From NCBI GenBank assembly GCA_001414345.1, contig LLCB01000049.1:124001-188000 (forward strand): DNA of 64,000 nucleotides. The letters run 5' to 3'. A program made the translations under genes and the position numbers. Shown here piece by piece: positions 12,178 to 23,251 of the stretch. The DNA is from Hymenoscyphus infarciens. Its lineage: Eukaryota; Ascomycota; Leotiomycetes; Helotiales; Helotiaceae. The notes beneath the pieces are model-generated. The model ran no database searches. It saw only the letters and a list, made by a program, of their open reading frames with translations, and had not been told where the DNA came from. Each line of letters opens with the position of its first letter. The stretch's first letter is position 1.

Positions 12178-13776
12178 ATGCACGTATGTACCTTCTCCCC
12201 ATCTCCCCTCCCCCTCTAAACATAAACTAATCCTCCTTTTTATTCCAGGTCCTCATCGTAGGAGCTGGACCCTCGGGTCTTATTCTTGCCCTTCTCCTTG
12301 CGAAATCGGATATCAAGGTTACACTCCTCGACGCGGCTTCTACAATCGATAATCGACCCCGCGCCGCTCACTACGCCCCTTCTGCCATTCGAACCCTACG
12401 TGATGCGGGTGTTCTCGAAGATGTGAGGAACCAAGGTATCATACCGGGGGATTTTGTCTGGCGCAGACAGGACTTAAGTCTTGTTACTGGATTGAAAGAT
12501 ACCCCTGAATCGAGGGGAGCGGATGGATTGACTATCCTACCTTTGAACTTGCTGGGTAAAATATTGCTTCGACATGCGGAGGGGACGGAGGGGATTGACA
12601 TAAGATGGAAACATAAAGTTTTGGATGTTGGACAGGATGCGAGGGGGACGTGGGCCGTGGCGGAAGTTGCGGGGGAGAAGGTGAGGGTTGAGGCGGATTA
12701 TCTTGTGGGATGTGATGGGGCGAATAGTAGGGTTAGGAAGACGATTTTGGGCGAGAGCTTTCCCGGACATACTTGGGATGCGATGATTGTTGCTACTGAT
12801 GTGAGATGCCCCCTCTCGTCTTTTGCACCTCGAAATTTCTAGTTCGGCAACTAACACTAATATCCAGGTCTACTACGACCTCCACAAACACGGCCTGTCA
12901 GATATAAACAACATCATCCACCCCCAAGACTACTACATGGCCTCCATCATCACCCGCGAGGGACTCTGGCGCGTCTCCTATGGCGAAGACCCCTCCTTCA
13001 CTCTCGAACAAGTGCTCGCTAACCAGCCGAAGAAATACGAGCGCATGTTGCCTGGCAACCCGAAGCCGGGCGATTATAAACTTATGAATGTTGCGCCTTA
13101 TAAGATTCATCAGAGATGCGCGGTGAAGATGCGGGTGGGAAAGATCCTGCTTGCTGCTGATGCGGCGCATCTTGTTAACCCCTTTGGAGGGCTGGGATTG
13201 ACCGGGGGCATTGTTGATGCGGCTGGTTTGGCGCAGTGTTTGCAGGGGATTGATCGGGGGTTGGCGGGGGACGAGATTTTGGAAAAGTATTGTGAGGTTC
13301 GGAGGGGGAAGTGGCGGGATTTTATCAATCCTATTAGTGGGGATAATTTCTTGTGAGTTTGGCTTCTCTCGGTTCTAGCCTTCTAAGGGTTGGAGAAAGG
13401 AAAAGAGAGATGTGCGTGCTAATCCTTTGGTAGGAGGGTTGCCAAGAGGGATGCGGTTGATCCTTTTAAGGATGATGAGTTTTTGAGGTATTGTAGGGAT
13501 ATGGAGTTGGATTCGACGGGGGAGATGAGGAAGGAGTTTGACAAGGTAAGTCTCCATTTCTGGTTTTCATCATGCTGTCTTTGTCGCTTCTAGGGGCTTG
13601 GAGTACCTTGTTTCGTTTCTTGAAGGTTGGAGGTCGAGAGTCGTTGCAAATCTGAAAGCCGAAAGCTTGTTACTGACTGACTGTTGCAGACGGCATATGA
13701 TATTTGTCACGATTTCACACAATACTACAAGAAGAGTGATGAGAGCAAACCCAGAAGGATGGAGGCAAAGTTGTGA
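12178..13776 (+). CDS. FAD-dependent aromatic-ring monooxygenase (PF01494 type)
   Basis: Five exons: 12178-12183, 12249-12800, 12868-13352, 13434-13545 and 13690-13776. All are in phase and give 413 aa. The first exon codes only Met-His, which join to VLIVGAGPSG, so the dinucleotide-binding GxGxxG motif starts at residue 7. The second FAD motif is VGCDGANSRVRK, and the GD-type motif reads LLAADAAHLVNPFGGLGLTGG with Ala in place of the usual Gly. The family (salicylate or phenol hydroxylase-like) inserts one oxygen into aromatic rings using NAD(P)H. The C-terminus is short compared with phenol hydroxylases, which fits the salicylate-hydroxylase size class. It lies head-to-head with the P450. 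Substrate unknown. Confidence 0.88.
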
Positions 13777-13828
13777 GTTTTAGGAAGGCGACAAGAGGCT
13801 AGGCAATTTAATGACTATTTTTCTTCAA

Positions 13829-14249
13829 TTCACCAGAGGTTGTCATTACTCTGTGCGCATAGGCCAGAATCAGTAGAAAACATACTAAAAGTCTTTAACT
13901 TCTCCTACTAATTATAGAGTAACTCTTTTATGAATTTATTTAAAACTAAGTATAGATGTTTAATCAAGTATAGAATTAAAGTTCCTTAGATTTTTTCTAT
14001 AATAAAGTAACTTATAGTATATATTAAATAAATCTCTTATTTGTTAGTAAAATAATAAGCTTTGAAATTATAATAACTAAAAGCTTAGTAAGAAATATGT
14101 TTATCGTATAAAGTTCTACGTCTATTATTATTATTATAATCGATTATACTATATGTTTATAAGTTATAAAGCTATAAAGAGGGTGACTTTTAGTGTGTTT
14201 TTAGTTGAGTTTGGCTTATGTGTACAGAGTAATGACAACCCCTGGTGAA
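13829..14249. mobile_element. MITE-like element with about 60-bp terminal inverted repeats
   Basis: The left end (13829-13893) and the reverse complement of the right end (14186-14249) agree over about 60 bases with scattered, mainly transition, differences. Both start TTCACCAG-GGTTGTCATTAC. The 421-bp core is very AT-rich and has no open frame. No clear target duplication was found, so the class is unassigned. It lies 52 bases after the monooxygenase stop codon and may supply its 3' end. Confidence 0.75.
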
Positions 14250-14857
14250 GTGACGATTTGAGCTTATCTCGTGGAAGAAGGTGGACCGAGGACGGAATAG
14301 GAATGTCAACCCCTGACAGATCGATCTTTCATCACATGATTTAATTTCCCTTGCCATCGTCCAATCAAAGGTGCACGTTTTTGTGATGAAGTTCGTGCTC
14401 TTTTTGCTCATACATTTGACCGAAACTCAAATCACTACCGTGAGTTAAAGGTTTCCTAGCAACGGACGATGAGATCATCTGTCACATCTTCAGCATGGCA
14501 CATCATCTCCCCGTGGCCATCCATGGAATTCAATGAAATAACAAGGCTCTCGCCGATTGGGTAAAACCCTAGAGAACCCGTTTAAGGAGCCCTTGTCCCT
14601 GATTTCTGAATTCTGACAGGAAGTGACAGGCCCCACCGATATTAAAACCAACAGGGGCAAGCAACTTCCCCTCCCCTCATTCTGTCTTACAAGGTGTACA
14701 AGTGCTAGCGAATAAGAGAAGAAGTATACCAAGCACAAGTCATCTTCTCGCTTGCGAATTATATCCTCTACTAGGTGTCACACAACCTTTAATCAATCTG
14801 TGTCACTGGTTTTGGTAAGTGAATTCGTTAGGTGGTATGATACAACGCAGCGATACA
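14250..14857. other. Intergenic stretch between two small elements
   Basis: I see no supported gene or structure here; short minus-strand frames lack family features. Confidence 0.4.
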
Positions 14858-15067
14858 TACTCTCCCCCCCCTTAAGTATTTGTAAAGTGGGTCGAGTGGA
14901 GACTGGGGGAGGCTGTGTAAAGTCCTGGTAAGGTCAGGGTTTTTAGCCAATAGAAGCTTCTTTACCATTCTATTTTTTGACTTTGACTCTGCTTATTGGC
15001 TCAGCGCTCTGACATTACACAGGACCCGCAAAGTGGGGATTACATATACTTAAGGGGGGGGAGAGTA
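14858..15067. mobile_element. 210-bp Tc1/mariner-type MITE
   Basis: A near-perfect inverted repeat of about 27 bases bounds the element: CTCTCCCCCCCCTTAAGTAT at the left and its complement at the right, next to TA on each side (14858-14859 and 15066-15067). The interior has further inverted pairs (AGCCAATA near 14945 against TATTGGCT near 14994; CTGTGTAAAGTCC near 14913 against GACATTACACAGG near 15010), so the single strand could fold into a long hairpin. The TA duplication is the Tc1/mariner hallmark. No coding capacity. Confidence 0.85.
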
Positions 15068-15746
15068 TTAAACCTTTAACATGGGTCGGATATACCCTGT
15101 TCCCTCTTATCCTTCAGCCATGGTCCCCACTGCAAATCCCAGAAGCGGGAGCGAAAACTTGCAAACTCAATTTCTGGTAAGGCTCCGTTCGACGGTACTT
15201 TCCCATGCATATGTTCAGTATGCACTACCCAAGCACCCGGCGGTGTTTACCCGCTATCAGGCAAAGTCAAGACCCGCTGTCACGGCCAAACAGGGCCTCT
15301 CGACATTATTAGCACGGAGTTGGAAAAAAACGTGTGCGTGTGAAACAATATAGCCAGATGGTGTAAGCTGATTTCTGCTTTTTCCGACCCTTCTCAACTC
15401 CCAATTATCGAAGCACCACGAACCGTTTGATACCGAGGAGCTTGTATTTAACAAGAACAAGCACTAGAGGATCGAAAACGCGGGGTATAGAAGAACCCAC
15501 ATTGTGGGGTTTGTTGGAAATCTAGGGAAAGCTCTGGGTTTGGAGATTTTTGAGACAGAGTTTACATTCTGAGTCAACTCGGCATTTGGAAAAGAGTTTA
15601 CTGCACAGATTATATGCGTTTGTGAGTTTGTGGTTCCTCATAAATTGCGAGGTTCTTAGCTGACTGTTCTCTAATTAGGGAGTCTTTATTCCATTATTCT
15701 TCAATAGCGCCCTTTTCAAATTCCCATTCAAAGACGAGAAGCGAGA
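15068..15746. other. Upstream region of MFS gene
   Basis: It contains a 90-aa open frame at 15081-15353 with no recognisable features. It probably holds the promoter and 5' UTR of the transporter gene. No gene supported. Confidence 0.4.
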
Positions 15747-17872
15747 ATGGAGCACCAACACCACGCCCAGGTGGAGGAGCCTTTTGGTGGACGACATCTT
15801 GTTCGCAGGTACGAATACAGAAACTAGATCAAGAGGGCTCTTCAATTGCTGATACAATACTCAGTCATGCTCACGAAGAAGATATTCCCGGAACAGTCAA
15901 TCTACTTGCTGTTGGTTCGTAATCCCCAATACCCCTCCGGAGTTCAATTCTAACGACACTATATTTGCGCAGAGGGTGATGATACAGCTTATGGGCAAGC
16001 ACTGTTTCCAGTTCCGGCTGATGACCCGAATGATCCTCTTCAGGTACGCATGCGTGTCTTTTTAGACTTTCCGCGGAGACTGACGAGCGATATCCTAGTG
16101 GTCAAACTTCAAGAAGACCATGATTCTGGTGATCTGTTCCGCTTACTCTTTCCTCGGAAACTCAGCTCTTCTTGGTCCATCTGTTTACATCGGACTCTAC
16201 TCGGAAGAGTTTGGTGTGACGCCAACAGATGCTTCAGGATTGATATCTTACCCCAATTTGGCTTTTGGTTTTGGTATGTTCCATCTTTAGGTTCAACTTC
16301 CAACTCAATCATCCCTGCTAACCATAATCCGCCACTCGTAGGAAGTTTACTTTTAGTACCACTCTATTTGAAAATTGGTCGTCGACCTGTTATGTTAGGA
16401 AGTTTATTATGCGTAAGTTTCCACGTGTTTCCTCTTTCTTATAGACACCACAGTAGCTAACGATTGTTTGTCAACCAGTTTCTAGGCGGTTTGATAGGAG
16501 CTTCCCGCGCAACCTCTTTTCAAGGTCTGATGATTGCTCGTGTCTTCCATGGTCTTGGCTCTGGTGTGTGCGAAGCTCTTCCGGTACAACTTGTCAACGA
16601 TATTTTCTTCTTACACGAGAGAGGAAAGAGAATTGCATACTACACTAGTAAGAGCCAACCTTCCCTTTGCCTACGGCACAATCGTAGAAATAAAAGCAAA
16701 CTGATGATTCTTGAACAGTATGTCTCTGTCTCGGCGCCACCGGGCCATTATACGCCGGGTATATGCTGGCAGGCGGTTATAGTTGGCGTCTATTCTTCTA
16801 TGTTGAAACCGCCTTTGCCGGAGCTCTCTTCGTTCTCGCGTTTTTCTTCGTCGAAGAAACTTCCTACAAACGCCACGTCACTTTGACTCCCGCTATCCCT
16901 TCCCCAACAACTTTTCAGCTCGGAGAAAAAAGGGACGCGGGTGATCCACAGGTGGAAGAAGCTATACCTCTGCCACCTGTTCGAAAGACTTTCTTGCAGA
17001 CCTTGAAACCATTCAATGGAATTGATCATGAGGCGGAGTTCTTCATGACCATGGTTCGACCGTTCACCTATTTCACTGTTCCGGCAGTGTTTTGGGTTAT
17101 TACTACATATGGTGAGCTCTCCTTGAGTTGCGTTTTCATATTCAGAGAGAGTAACAACTTTAGGAATCTATATCGGTCTCGGAGCTTTGGCATTTAACTA
17201 TACGTTCCCCTTGAAAATCGTCGCACCACCATACAACTGGAAACAAGTAAGTTTCACTTCCTCCCCGAAGTTTTCATGGCAATTCTAACACTTCTTTCCC
17301 AACAGGAAAACACTGGTCTCATTGCAGTCGCAAACGCGGTAGGATACTTCTGTGCAGTCCCCTTCACTTTCACATCAGACCGTCTCGCCGCGCACCTAAC
17401 CGTAAAAAACAACCACATCCGCGAAGCCGAAATGCGTCTTCCAGTCCTCCTCCCCGCAATGATAATTGCCCCAGCAGGCCTCGTAGTTTACGGTCTCACA
17501 GCACAAAACGACCTTCATTGGATCGGTTACATGTTTGGTGTCTCCATGGTAAATTGGGGAGCTTACTTCTATTTTTCCTTCACGCTCGCTTACGCTGTTG
17601 ATTCATACAACGCGAATACGAGTGAGATGCTGATTGCGATGAATTTGGGGAAACAAGCCATTAGTTTTGGGATGGGATTGAAGCTGCTGGATTGGATCTT
17701 GGAGAGGGGATATGCGGTTGTTATTTCCGGGATCTTTTGCGCGCTCCTGTTTGCTAATAATTTGGCGCTTGGGGTATTTTGGTTTTATGGGAAGAAGATG
17801 AGGATTTTTACTAGTCGGTCTTGGCTGGGTGGGATGCATAGGAAGACTCAGGGGGAGAAATTGACCCACTGA
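15747..17872 (+). CDS. MFS transporter (DHA1-like, HERGKR type)
   Basis: Nine exons: 15747-15808, 15865-15914, 15973-16043, 16099-16273, 16342-16412, 16479-16647, 16719-17111, 17164-17246 and 17306-17872. All are in phase and give 546 aa. After a 60-residue cytosolic N-terminus the protein shows paired six-helix bundles with a long middle loop (residues about 250-300). Motif A reads PLYLKIGRRPVML, and the fungal-specific NDIFFLHERGKR motif follows. Such plasma-membrane proton antiporters export or take up small organic molecules. Its position at the end of the oxidative-gene neighbourhood suggests it moves a substrate or product of those enzymes; this is inference. Exon placement near 16412-16479 is the least certain. 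Confidence 0.88.
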
Positions 17873-18292
17873 GCTCACCACGGGGATGGGGTTTAGATAT
17901 TGGCATGACCTGGGGGCAATATATGCTACTATCCACTTCTTAGGATTCTGTTTTAAAGGTGACAGGCAATTATTAAGAAAGTGTATATATTTATTGTGAA
18001 AGTGTTTCTTGCTAAGATTAATCAATCCGATGTTTGGAACTGATGTTTGAAAATGGACATGCTCAGAAGCAGGGGAAGGGGGTGATTGGTGGCAACCTAC
18101 GACTGATCCATATATACGAGTAAAGTTGTTTTATATGTTTAGGCTATCAATTCAAATTAACGGTATATTTAGAAGCTTAATTTTCGTCACAACACATGGA
18201 TGAAACTCGAGGTCAGTCACATGATATGTGTTAACTTAGCCGAACCCCTCACGTTGGAAATCTCTATTCGTGAGACACTTTGATGATCTAGC
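17873..18292. other. AT-rich 3' flank of the MFS gene
   Basis: No gene seen. The stretch leads into an inverted-repeat element. Confidence 0.4.
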
Positions 18293-18511
18293 AACACTAG
18301 GGGTTATAGAAATTCGTAACTATAGTCTAAGGTACCTTCCCCTTCTATATTTCTTCTAACTATTCTAGAATAATAAAGTTAATATAAATCTTAATATTCT
18401 AGTCTTATAGAGTAATTAAATTAATTTTCCTAGTCTTAGTTAAATAATTAAGAGAGTAGTATAAAGGTACTCTGCTTATAACTAGTTACGAATTCCTACA
18501 CCCCCTAGTAG
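18293..18511. mobile_element. MITE, copy 1 of a two-copy family (decayed)
   Basis: The termini are inverted repeats ending in AAATTCGTAACTA and TAGTTACGAATTCC, with C-run borders. They match the ends of the element at 58723-58940, but with C-to-T type changes (CTAGGGG against CCAGGGG; TTATAGA against TGCAGGA). The interior is AT-rich and non-coding. The changes look like repeat-induced point mutation. Confidence 0.75.
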
Positions 18512-18817
18512 CATAGAATGGTCTACTTACTCTTCCGTCTTCAAACTTGAGCCAAACATAGAAAATTAATCTCGTGGGTTATTGAGACAGCAAGTGCTAA
18601 TAGTATACGAAATTTCCTCAACAATCTTTTTTATACTTCAATTTTGAGCAAAGCTAAAAACTAACACATTCTCTATATAACAAAAGCAAACCAAAACAGG
18701 TTTCAAACTCCTATAATGCTAATGACGGCCTAATTTGTAGGTAAGTAACCTATGTAGATTTTGGTAGTTTCCAACGCTCGCTACATCACATCAACTCTCT
18801 ACAATTCTCTTATTCCT
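18512..18817. other. AT-rich spacer
   Basis: Nothing recognisable between the MITE and the laccase remnant. Confidence 0.4.
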
Positions 18818-19580
18818 CTACACTTCAAAATAGCTTTGAACGATGTTTGCAGACACCATGTGGAAATACCAGTTGGTTCAGATGCTGTTGATAGCATCCA
18901 AATCTATGACAGCAGCCATCTCAGACTCACGCTCGAGGAGCTGGAGTGCGAAATCTTTAGATGTGTGCCTTGCGATGTGGCAGTGCATGAGCCAAGCACC
19001 TGGGCTATCGGTGTAAAGAGCCATGACCATGTATCAATTAGCTGGCAACATAGCAACGTCTCATCGAGGACTGTCGGTGATGGTCAAGGTAACAGTGTCG
19101 GCGTCATAAGTACCCGTTCCTTGTGCCAAAACCCAAAAGTCGTGCCCGTGGAGATGAATTGGATGTGCTTGTGCGAAGGTAGTTGAAAGAACAAAGTAAA
19201 ACTATTCGTTGGCATTTGGAAGCTCGACAATGCGTTCGTCCGTTGTCCAGGTGTCGTTTGCCTCTGCAACAGCCAAGTCATCTTCGACAGTGAAATCAGT
19301 AGAAGCAACAAGTGGTAAGTATGGCAAAATTGTTCCAATGGCCTCATCGTAGTTGGCAGATGCTAGGCCGTTAATGATAATTCCGCCAGTAACTCCGTCC
19401 CAAGCTTGAACCTATGCGTGAGTCAATATGATGGTTTGACAGCGGAAAGAAGTGGTATTGCTTACATAGAAGTATGAGTGATACAAAGAAGGACTATATT
19501 GAGTTGCTCTCCATTCGTACCTTATGTAAAGGAATCTCTCGGTACGACAGGACATTGAGTATGGGATAGGATACCACTAG
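18818..19580 (-). pseudogene. Laccase (multicopper oxidase) pseudogene
   Basis: Minus-strand translation in shifting frames gives clear laccase blocks. An N-terminal copper-oxidase part (HTQCP near 19560, YEWRATQYSPSLYHSYFY, VQAWDGVTGGIIING) is followed by a jump straight to C-terminal blocks (ELPNANE, QAHPIHLHGHDFWVLAQGTGTYDADTVTLTI, SPGAWLMHCHIARHTSKDF). The copper-ligand motifs HPIHLHGH and HCHIARH are still readable. Several hundred bases of middle domain are missing. The frame is broken by stops that look like CGA to TGA and TGG to TAG changes, plus a frameshift near 19525. It once encoded a secreted phenol oxidase; it cannot work now. It lies in an AT-rich, repeat-bounded island. Confidence 0.85.
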
Positions 19581-20410
19581 AAGCAGTTAGCATATGTTTC
19601 TCTTGTTGAACCAAGAGCTACGATAATCGATAAATATCGGATTTTGGCGCTAGTGCTATATAGTACTAAATAGATATTGTATAACTTATATTTTCTTCTT
19701 GAAAATCTGCTTTATTATAATAAAAAGTTATTCTATAAATTATAAAAGACTTATAATAAGACGTATAATCTCTTAGAGTTATAGAAATAAAGAAAAATTA
19801 CAATTTACTATTTACTATTAAGATTATAGATATCTTTGTTTTTGAAAATGCTAATTCTAAGTATTCTATTAGCTCTCGGCCGGAAGAACTATTATCCTCC
19901 GAATAAAAAAAAATTCCGCCGATAATCGATATATTATTAGTTATCCTTAGAAATCCGGTATTAATCGGATTACTTAATACAATACGATAAATATCGTAGA
20001 CTCCCCCCTGATATGTCACTGGTAATATCGCCGCCCAAGTCTGTCTGCTAAGGTTATAGTAGATATTTGATTTCAACATAACGTGATTCAGGCTCTTCCT
20101 TTCTCTATATCCTTGTCAATCCAAATATAGAATAGCAATTGAAAAAATTAGGGTACAAAGTTCATGGGATATAGAAAACTTAACATATATACCAAATAAT
20201 TTTCAGTCAAATCCTTGAGATCGAAGTCGAAAGAATCTCTAGCTATTGTAGGGGCACGCCTCAAATAAACAGGCAACTCATGAAAAGTGGGGAGTTGTAT
20301 AAAACGATCCACCAAGACATCAGTACAACAATTATCAAAAACTCCAACAGCAACGCCTGCAAAATATTGGACCTTCCCTTCCTCCCCCCCCTCCGTATGA
20401 CACCAAGCGG
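19581..20410. other. AT-rich repeat debris
   Basis: Strongly AT-rich, with palindromic GATAATCGAT-like words at 19621-19640 and 19919-19934. A 93-aa minus-strand frame (19798-20079) has no family features. It probably is degraded transposon sequence; nothing can be assigned. Confidence 0.4.
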
Positions 20411-21682
20411 CTACTTGCCCTTCTTTCCCAACGGAGCCCTATCAAATAGACGTGCCCAGAAACCATTCCTGTCCTTCTTTTTCATGCTCTCCACATTATT
20501 GACTTCTGGTGGTTTTCGAAAAGTGTCCGCGGTTTTGGAGAGTGATGGTTTCTTGGATTTGGTATTTTTAGAGACTGTTGGAGTTTGACGAAGTATTCTC
20601 TGATGCCTCACGAGCTCCGCCTGAAGTGTCGCAACTTGCCCCTCTTGGCTTGAAATTTGATCTTTTTGTGCTTGCACTTCTTTCTGAAATCTCTCGATTT
20701 CTTGTACGAATCCTTTGCGCACCTTTTCAGCCCTGTCTAATTGTGCTTGAAGTGAAGAAACCTGTTCTTTGCTCCTGCTGAGACGTTCCTCAGAGTCATC
20801 CAGCTTTTTCTGAAGCGTGGCCATAGTTTTCTCTTCGAGGGAGAGCTTTGAGTTCATTTCTTGCCGAAGTGTTTCCAGGTCCTCTTCACTTTTCGACCTC
20901 AACGAAACTGCTTCTTCCAAAGCCCTATGCTTCTCGCTCTTCAGGCTTTTGCACTCTTCCTTGAAAGCTTTGAGGGTATTTTCGAACTCGTTTCGCTCTT
21001 TCTCCATGTCTTTGCGCTCATTTTCCAAAGATTTGGCGTTCGTCACGAGAATTGACTGACTCAAGTTGGCAGCGTCGGCTTTCTCCTGGATAAGAAGGTC
21101 TTTTTCTTTGATGAGAGTTTGTTTTTCTTCTTCGGCGAGCTTCAAATCTCGTTTCAAACTTTCCATTCGCTTGTCCGTCGAATTCTCCTGGGGACCCCCT
21201 CGTGTTCCAGCGCCAAATTGAAAAACGGGCATAGCCGGAGCATTTGAACCACTAGATCGAGGTGTGTTCTTAAGCCTGAGTTCCAAGTCTTTCAATTTCG
21301 CTGCCGCCGCTTCTTTCTCTTCCTTTTCTTTTTCCAGCTGTGTTTCCAAGCTCTCATACTCATCAGTGGTTATCCCCAACAGAGTCTCCCAATCCGACCT
21401 GATATTCTGAGCCTGGCGCGTATGATGAGGACAGACAGCAAATTCTGCTAATAATGGAAGAAATTCTGGTGCTCTGCTTGGGTGTTCTGCTTCCATCTGC
21501 TCCAGCTTCGCGCGGAACCGTTCATACGGTTCGCCCTCAATCACCCAGCCGCACCGATTGCCAAGTTTATTTGTGCAAACACCCTGCAAGGTAGAATACC
21601 CCCGCTTCCCAAGTCCCAGAGCTTTGAAGGCGTCCCATTTTCGATAGTTGACGCGTGGTTGGAGGGCTTGAGAAAATGACAT
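20411..21682 (-). CDS. Coiled-coil protein with N-terminal Cys/His module
   Basis: Single exon of 423 aa. The start is the ATG of MSFSQALQ, because the longer frame begins with GTG. Residues about 35-90 carry CTNKLGNRCGW, later FAVCPHHTRQ. This spaced C-C-C-H-H pattern resembles the presumed zinc-binding module placed before GIY-YIG (T5orf172) domains in other fungal proteins, but no nuclease domain follows. From about residue 110 to 370 the protein is a nearly continuous Lys/Glu/Gln-rich coiled coil. The C-terminus is basic (DRAPLGKKGK). A structural or tethering role is plausible, but I do not recognise the gene. Compositionally like its neighbours. Confidence 0.7.
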   Translation of the reverse strand: MSFSQALQPRVNYRKWDAFKALGLGKRGYSTLQGVCTNKLGNRCGWVIEGEPYERFRAKLEQMEAEHPSRAPEFLPLLAEFAVCPHHTRQAQNIRSDWETLLGITTDEYESLETQLEKEKEEKEAAAAKLKDLELRLKNTPRSSGSNAPAMPVFQFGAGTRGGPQENSTDKRMESLKRDLKLAEEEKQTLIKEKDLLIQEKADAANLSQSILVTNAKSLENERKDMEKERNEFENTLKAFKEECKSLKSEKHRALEEAVSLRSKSEEDLETLRQEMNSKLSLEEKTMATLQKKLDDSEERLSRSKEQVSSLQAQLDRAEKVRKGFVQEIERFQKEVQAQKDQISSQEGQVATLQAELVRHQRILRQTPTVSKNTKSKKPSLSKTADTFRKPPEVNNVESMKKKDRNGFWARLFDRAPLGKKGK

Positions 21683-23251
21683 TGCTTGGGAGATCAAATG
21701 GGGTATGCTTTCATGAAAATATCGTTTTTGCACGAGAAGCACGAATAAGCTATAATGTACTTGGGATCTTAACTTGGGAATTATTTTCGCTGCTGTTATG
21801 AAGTTTTGAGCTGAGCCGAAGGATCAATGAAAGTCAGCCACCAGCGGTAAAATACGTGGCCCGCGGGATGCAATACCACCCCACACGCGAATTTGGAATA
21901 TTGAATGAGACACCAATATGCTAAAAACAACGTCGATGGTAGTTCAATTGACGCAGTGAAACCTTGGCAGACTTTGAAAGAGACTTGGTTGTAAGTTTCC
22001 ATGAAAAGGTCTGAATCCAATATACTTCCGCGCTTAATCATTGATCATTCCACCCTTTACAGCCCCAATAAGGCGTATCTCCGATTCAATCTTAGAGATG
22101 TAATCGCAACGGATTTAGCAGGCTTGTTTCAATATATGCAAGAGTCTTGACTGCCATACTCCTTTCCTAAAATCCCACAGCTCTGAGCATTATGGCGAGA
22201 TACTATTCCAATACCACTCACGAGAACCTAAGATGCATGCATCAGTGCTATCAAAAGTTTAAAGAGAAAACAAACAGCATGTTGTTGCGATTTTGAGCTA
22301 GAAGTTCAGGACCCCTAAGCTGGAGCTTACATTACTTCGGGAAAGCAGTGTATAACTTTGTGACATCCTGCACATCCTGCCTCTCCGTCACAGCCATGAC
22401 ACCTAATTCCTCCTGTCAAAGACGGATGTCACCATACTTACACCACTTGATAACCCGATCTTTCATTAACCGTGAGCTCGTTCAATTGTACCCCTCCTTT
22501 CAATCCACCAGAAAAGCGACTTTCTTGAACTAAAGACGAAACTCATCATGGTATTAAACTCTTATACGCTTTCCAGGGAATAGTGCTATATCCAACCATG
22601 GTAAATACTGCCGTGGCGTTTCTGACCATTTTCGTCATCTCCTTCTCGTCGCTAGGTGGGTTCCACGAGGGATGGAAAAGTACCAATCCCTTTGATGCTG
22701 AATCGAAACCCAAACTCACCCCCGTCAGATATTTACTCTCGTCGTCTCTCTCTCTCTCTTGCCATTTTGTTTTTTTTCCTTCTTTACTAGTCAATTATGT
22801 AAAGATTTCATGTCTCAAGTCTCCTTGTACTATAATTATCTAGCACACAACACGTTTGCAAACCACTGACAGAGCGATTCGCACGTTGACATACTTACAT
22901 ACGTCAATCATCCAGTCAGTAAGCCCGAAGGATTTCTCTCTGTCAACTTACAATTTTCTTCATAAGTTACCAAGCGTAATCTTAGATCAAGAATGATTTT
23001 GATGTTATCATCATGTTATTTACTTATTTACGGAGTAATGAAACACAGCTCCGAGCTCTGCTCTGGGGCTTTCGGTCGAGAATCGCGGGGTAGCGGTGGG
23101 GTCTCCTGGATTTCCCCGCGTGGGGCTTCACCCGTCTCCGCCCTTGGCTTCGTTCACCTCTCTAATTTCAGAAGTCCTCAGTTACATGTCAGTTAAACAT
23201 TGGGCGTAGAAATAATAAGGAGCAGTAATCACAAATTTGCCCTTACGAACC
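21683..23251. other. Intergenic region upstream of carboxylesterase
   Basis: Nothing coding supported. A CT dinucleotide run lies at about 22744-22759. A small minus-strand frame (21796-22041) lacks features. Confidence 0.4.

Noticed and set aside
19798..20079. 93-aa minus-strand frame in AT-rich DNA
   Set aside because: Composition follows the AT bias; no conserved pattern, probably a chance frame in repeat debris.
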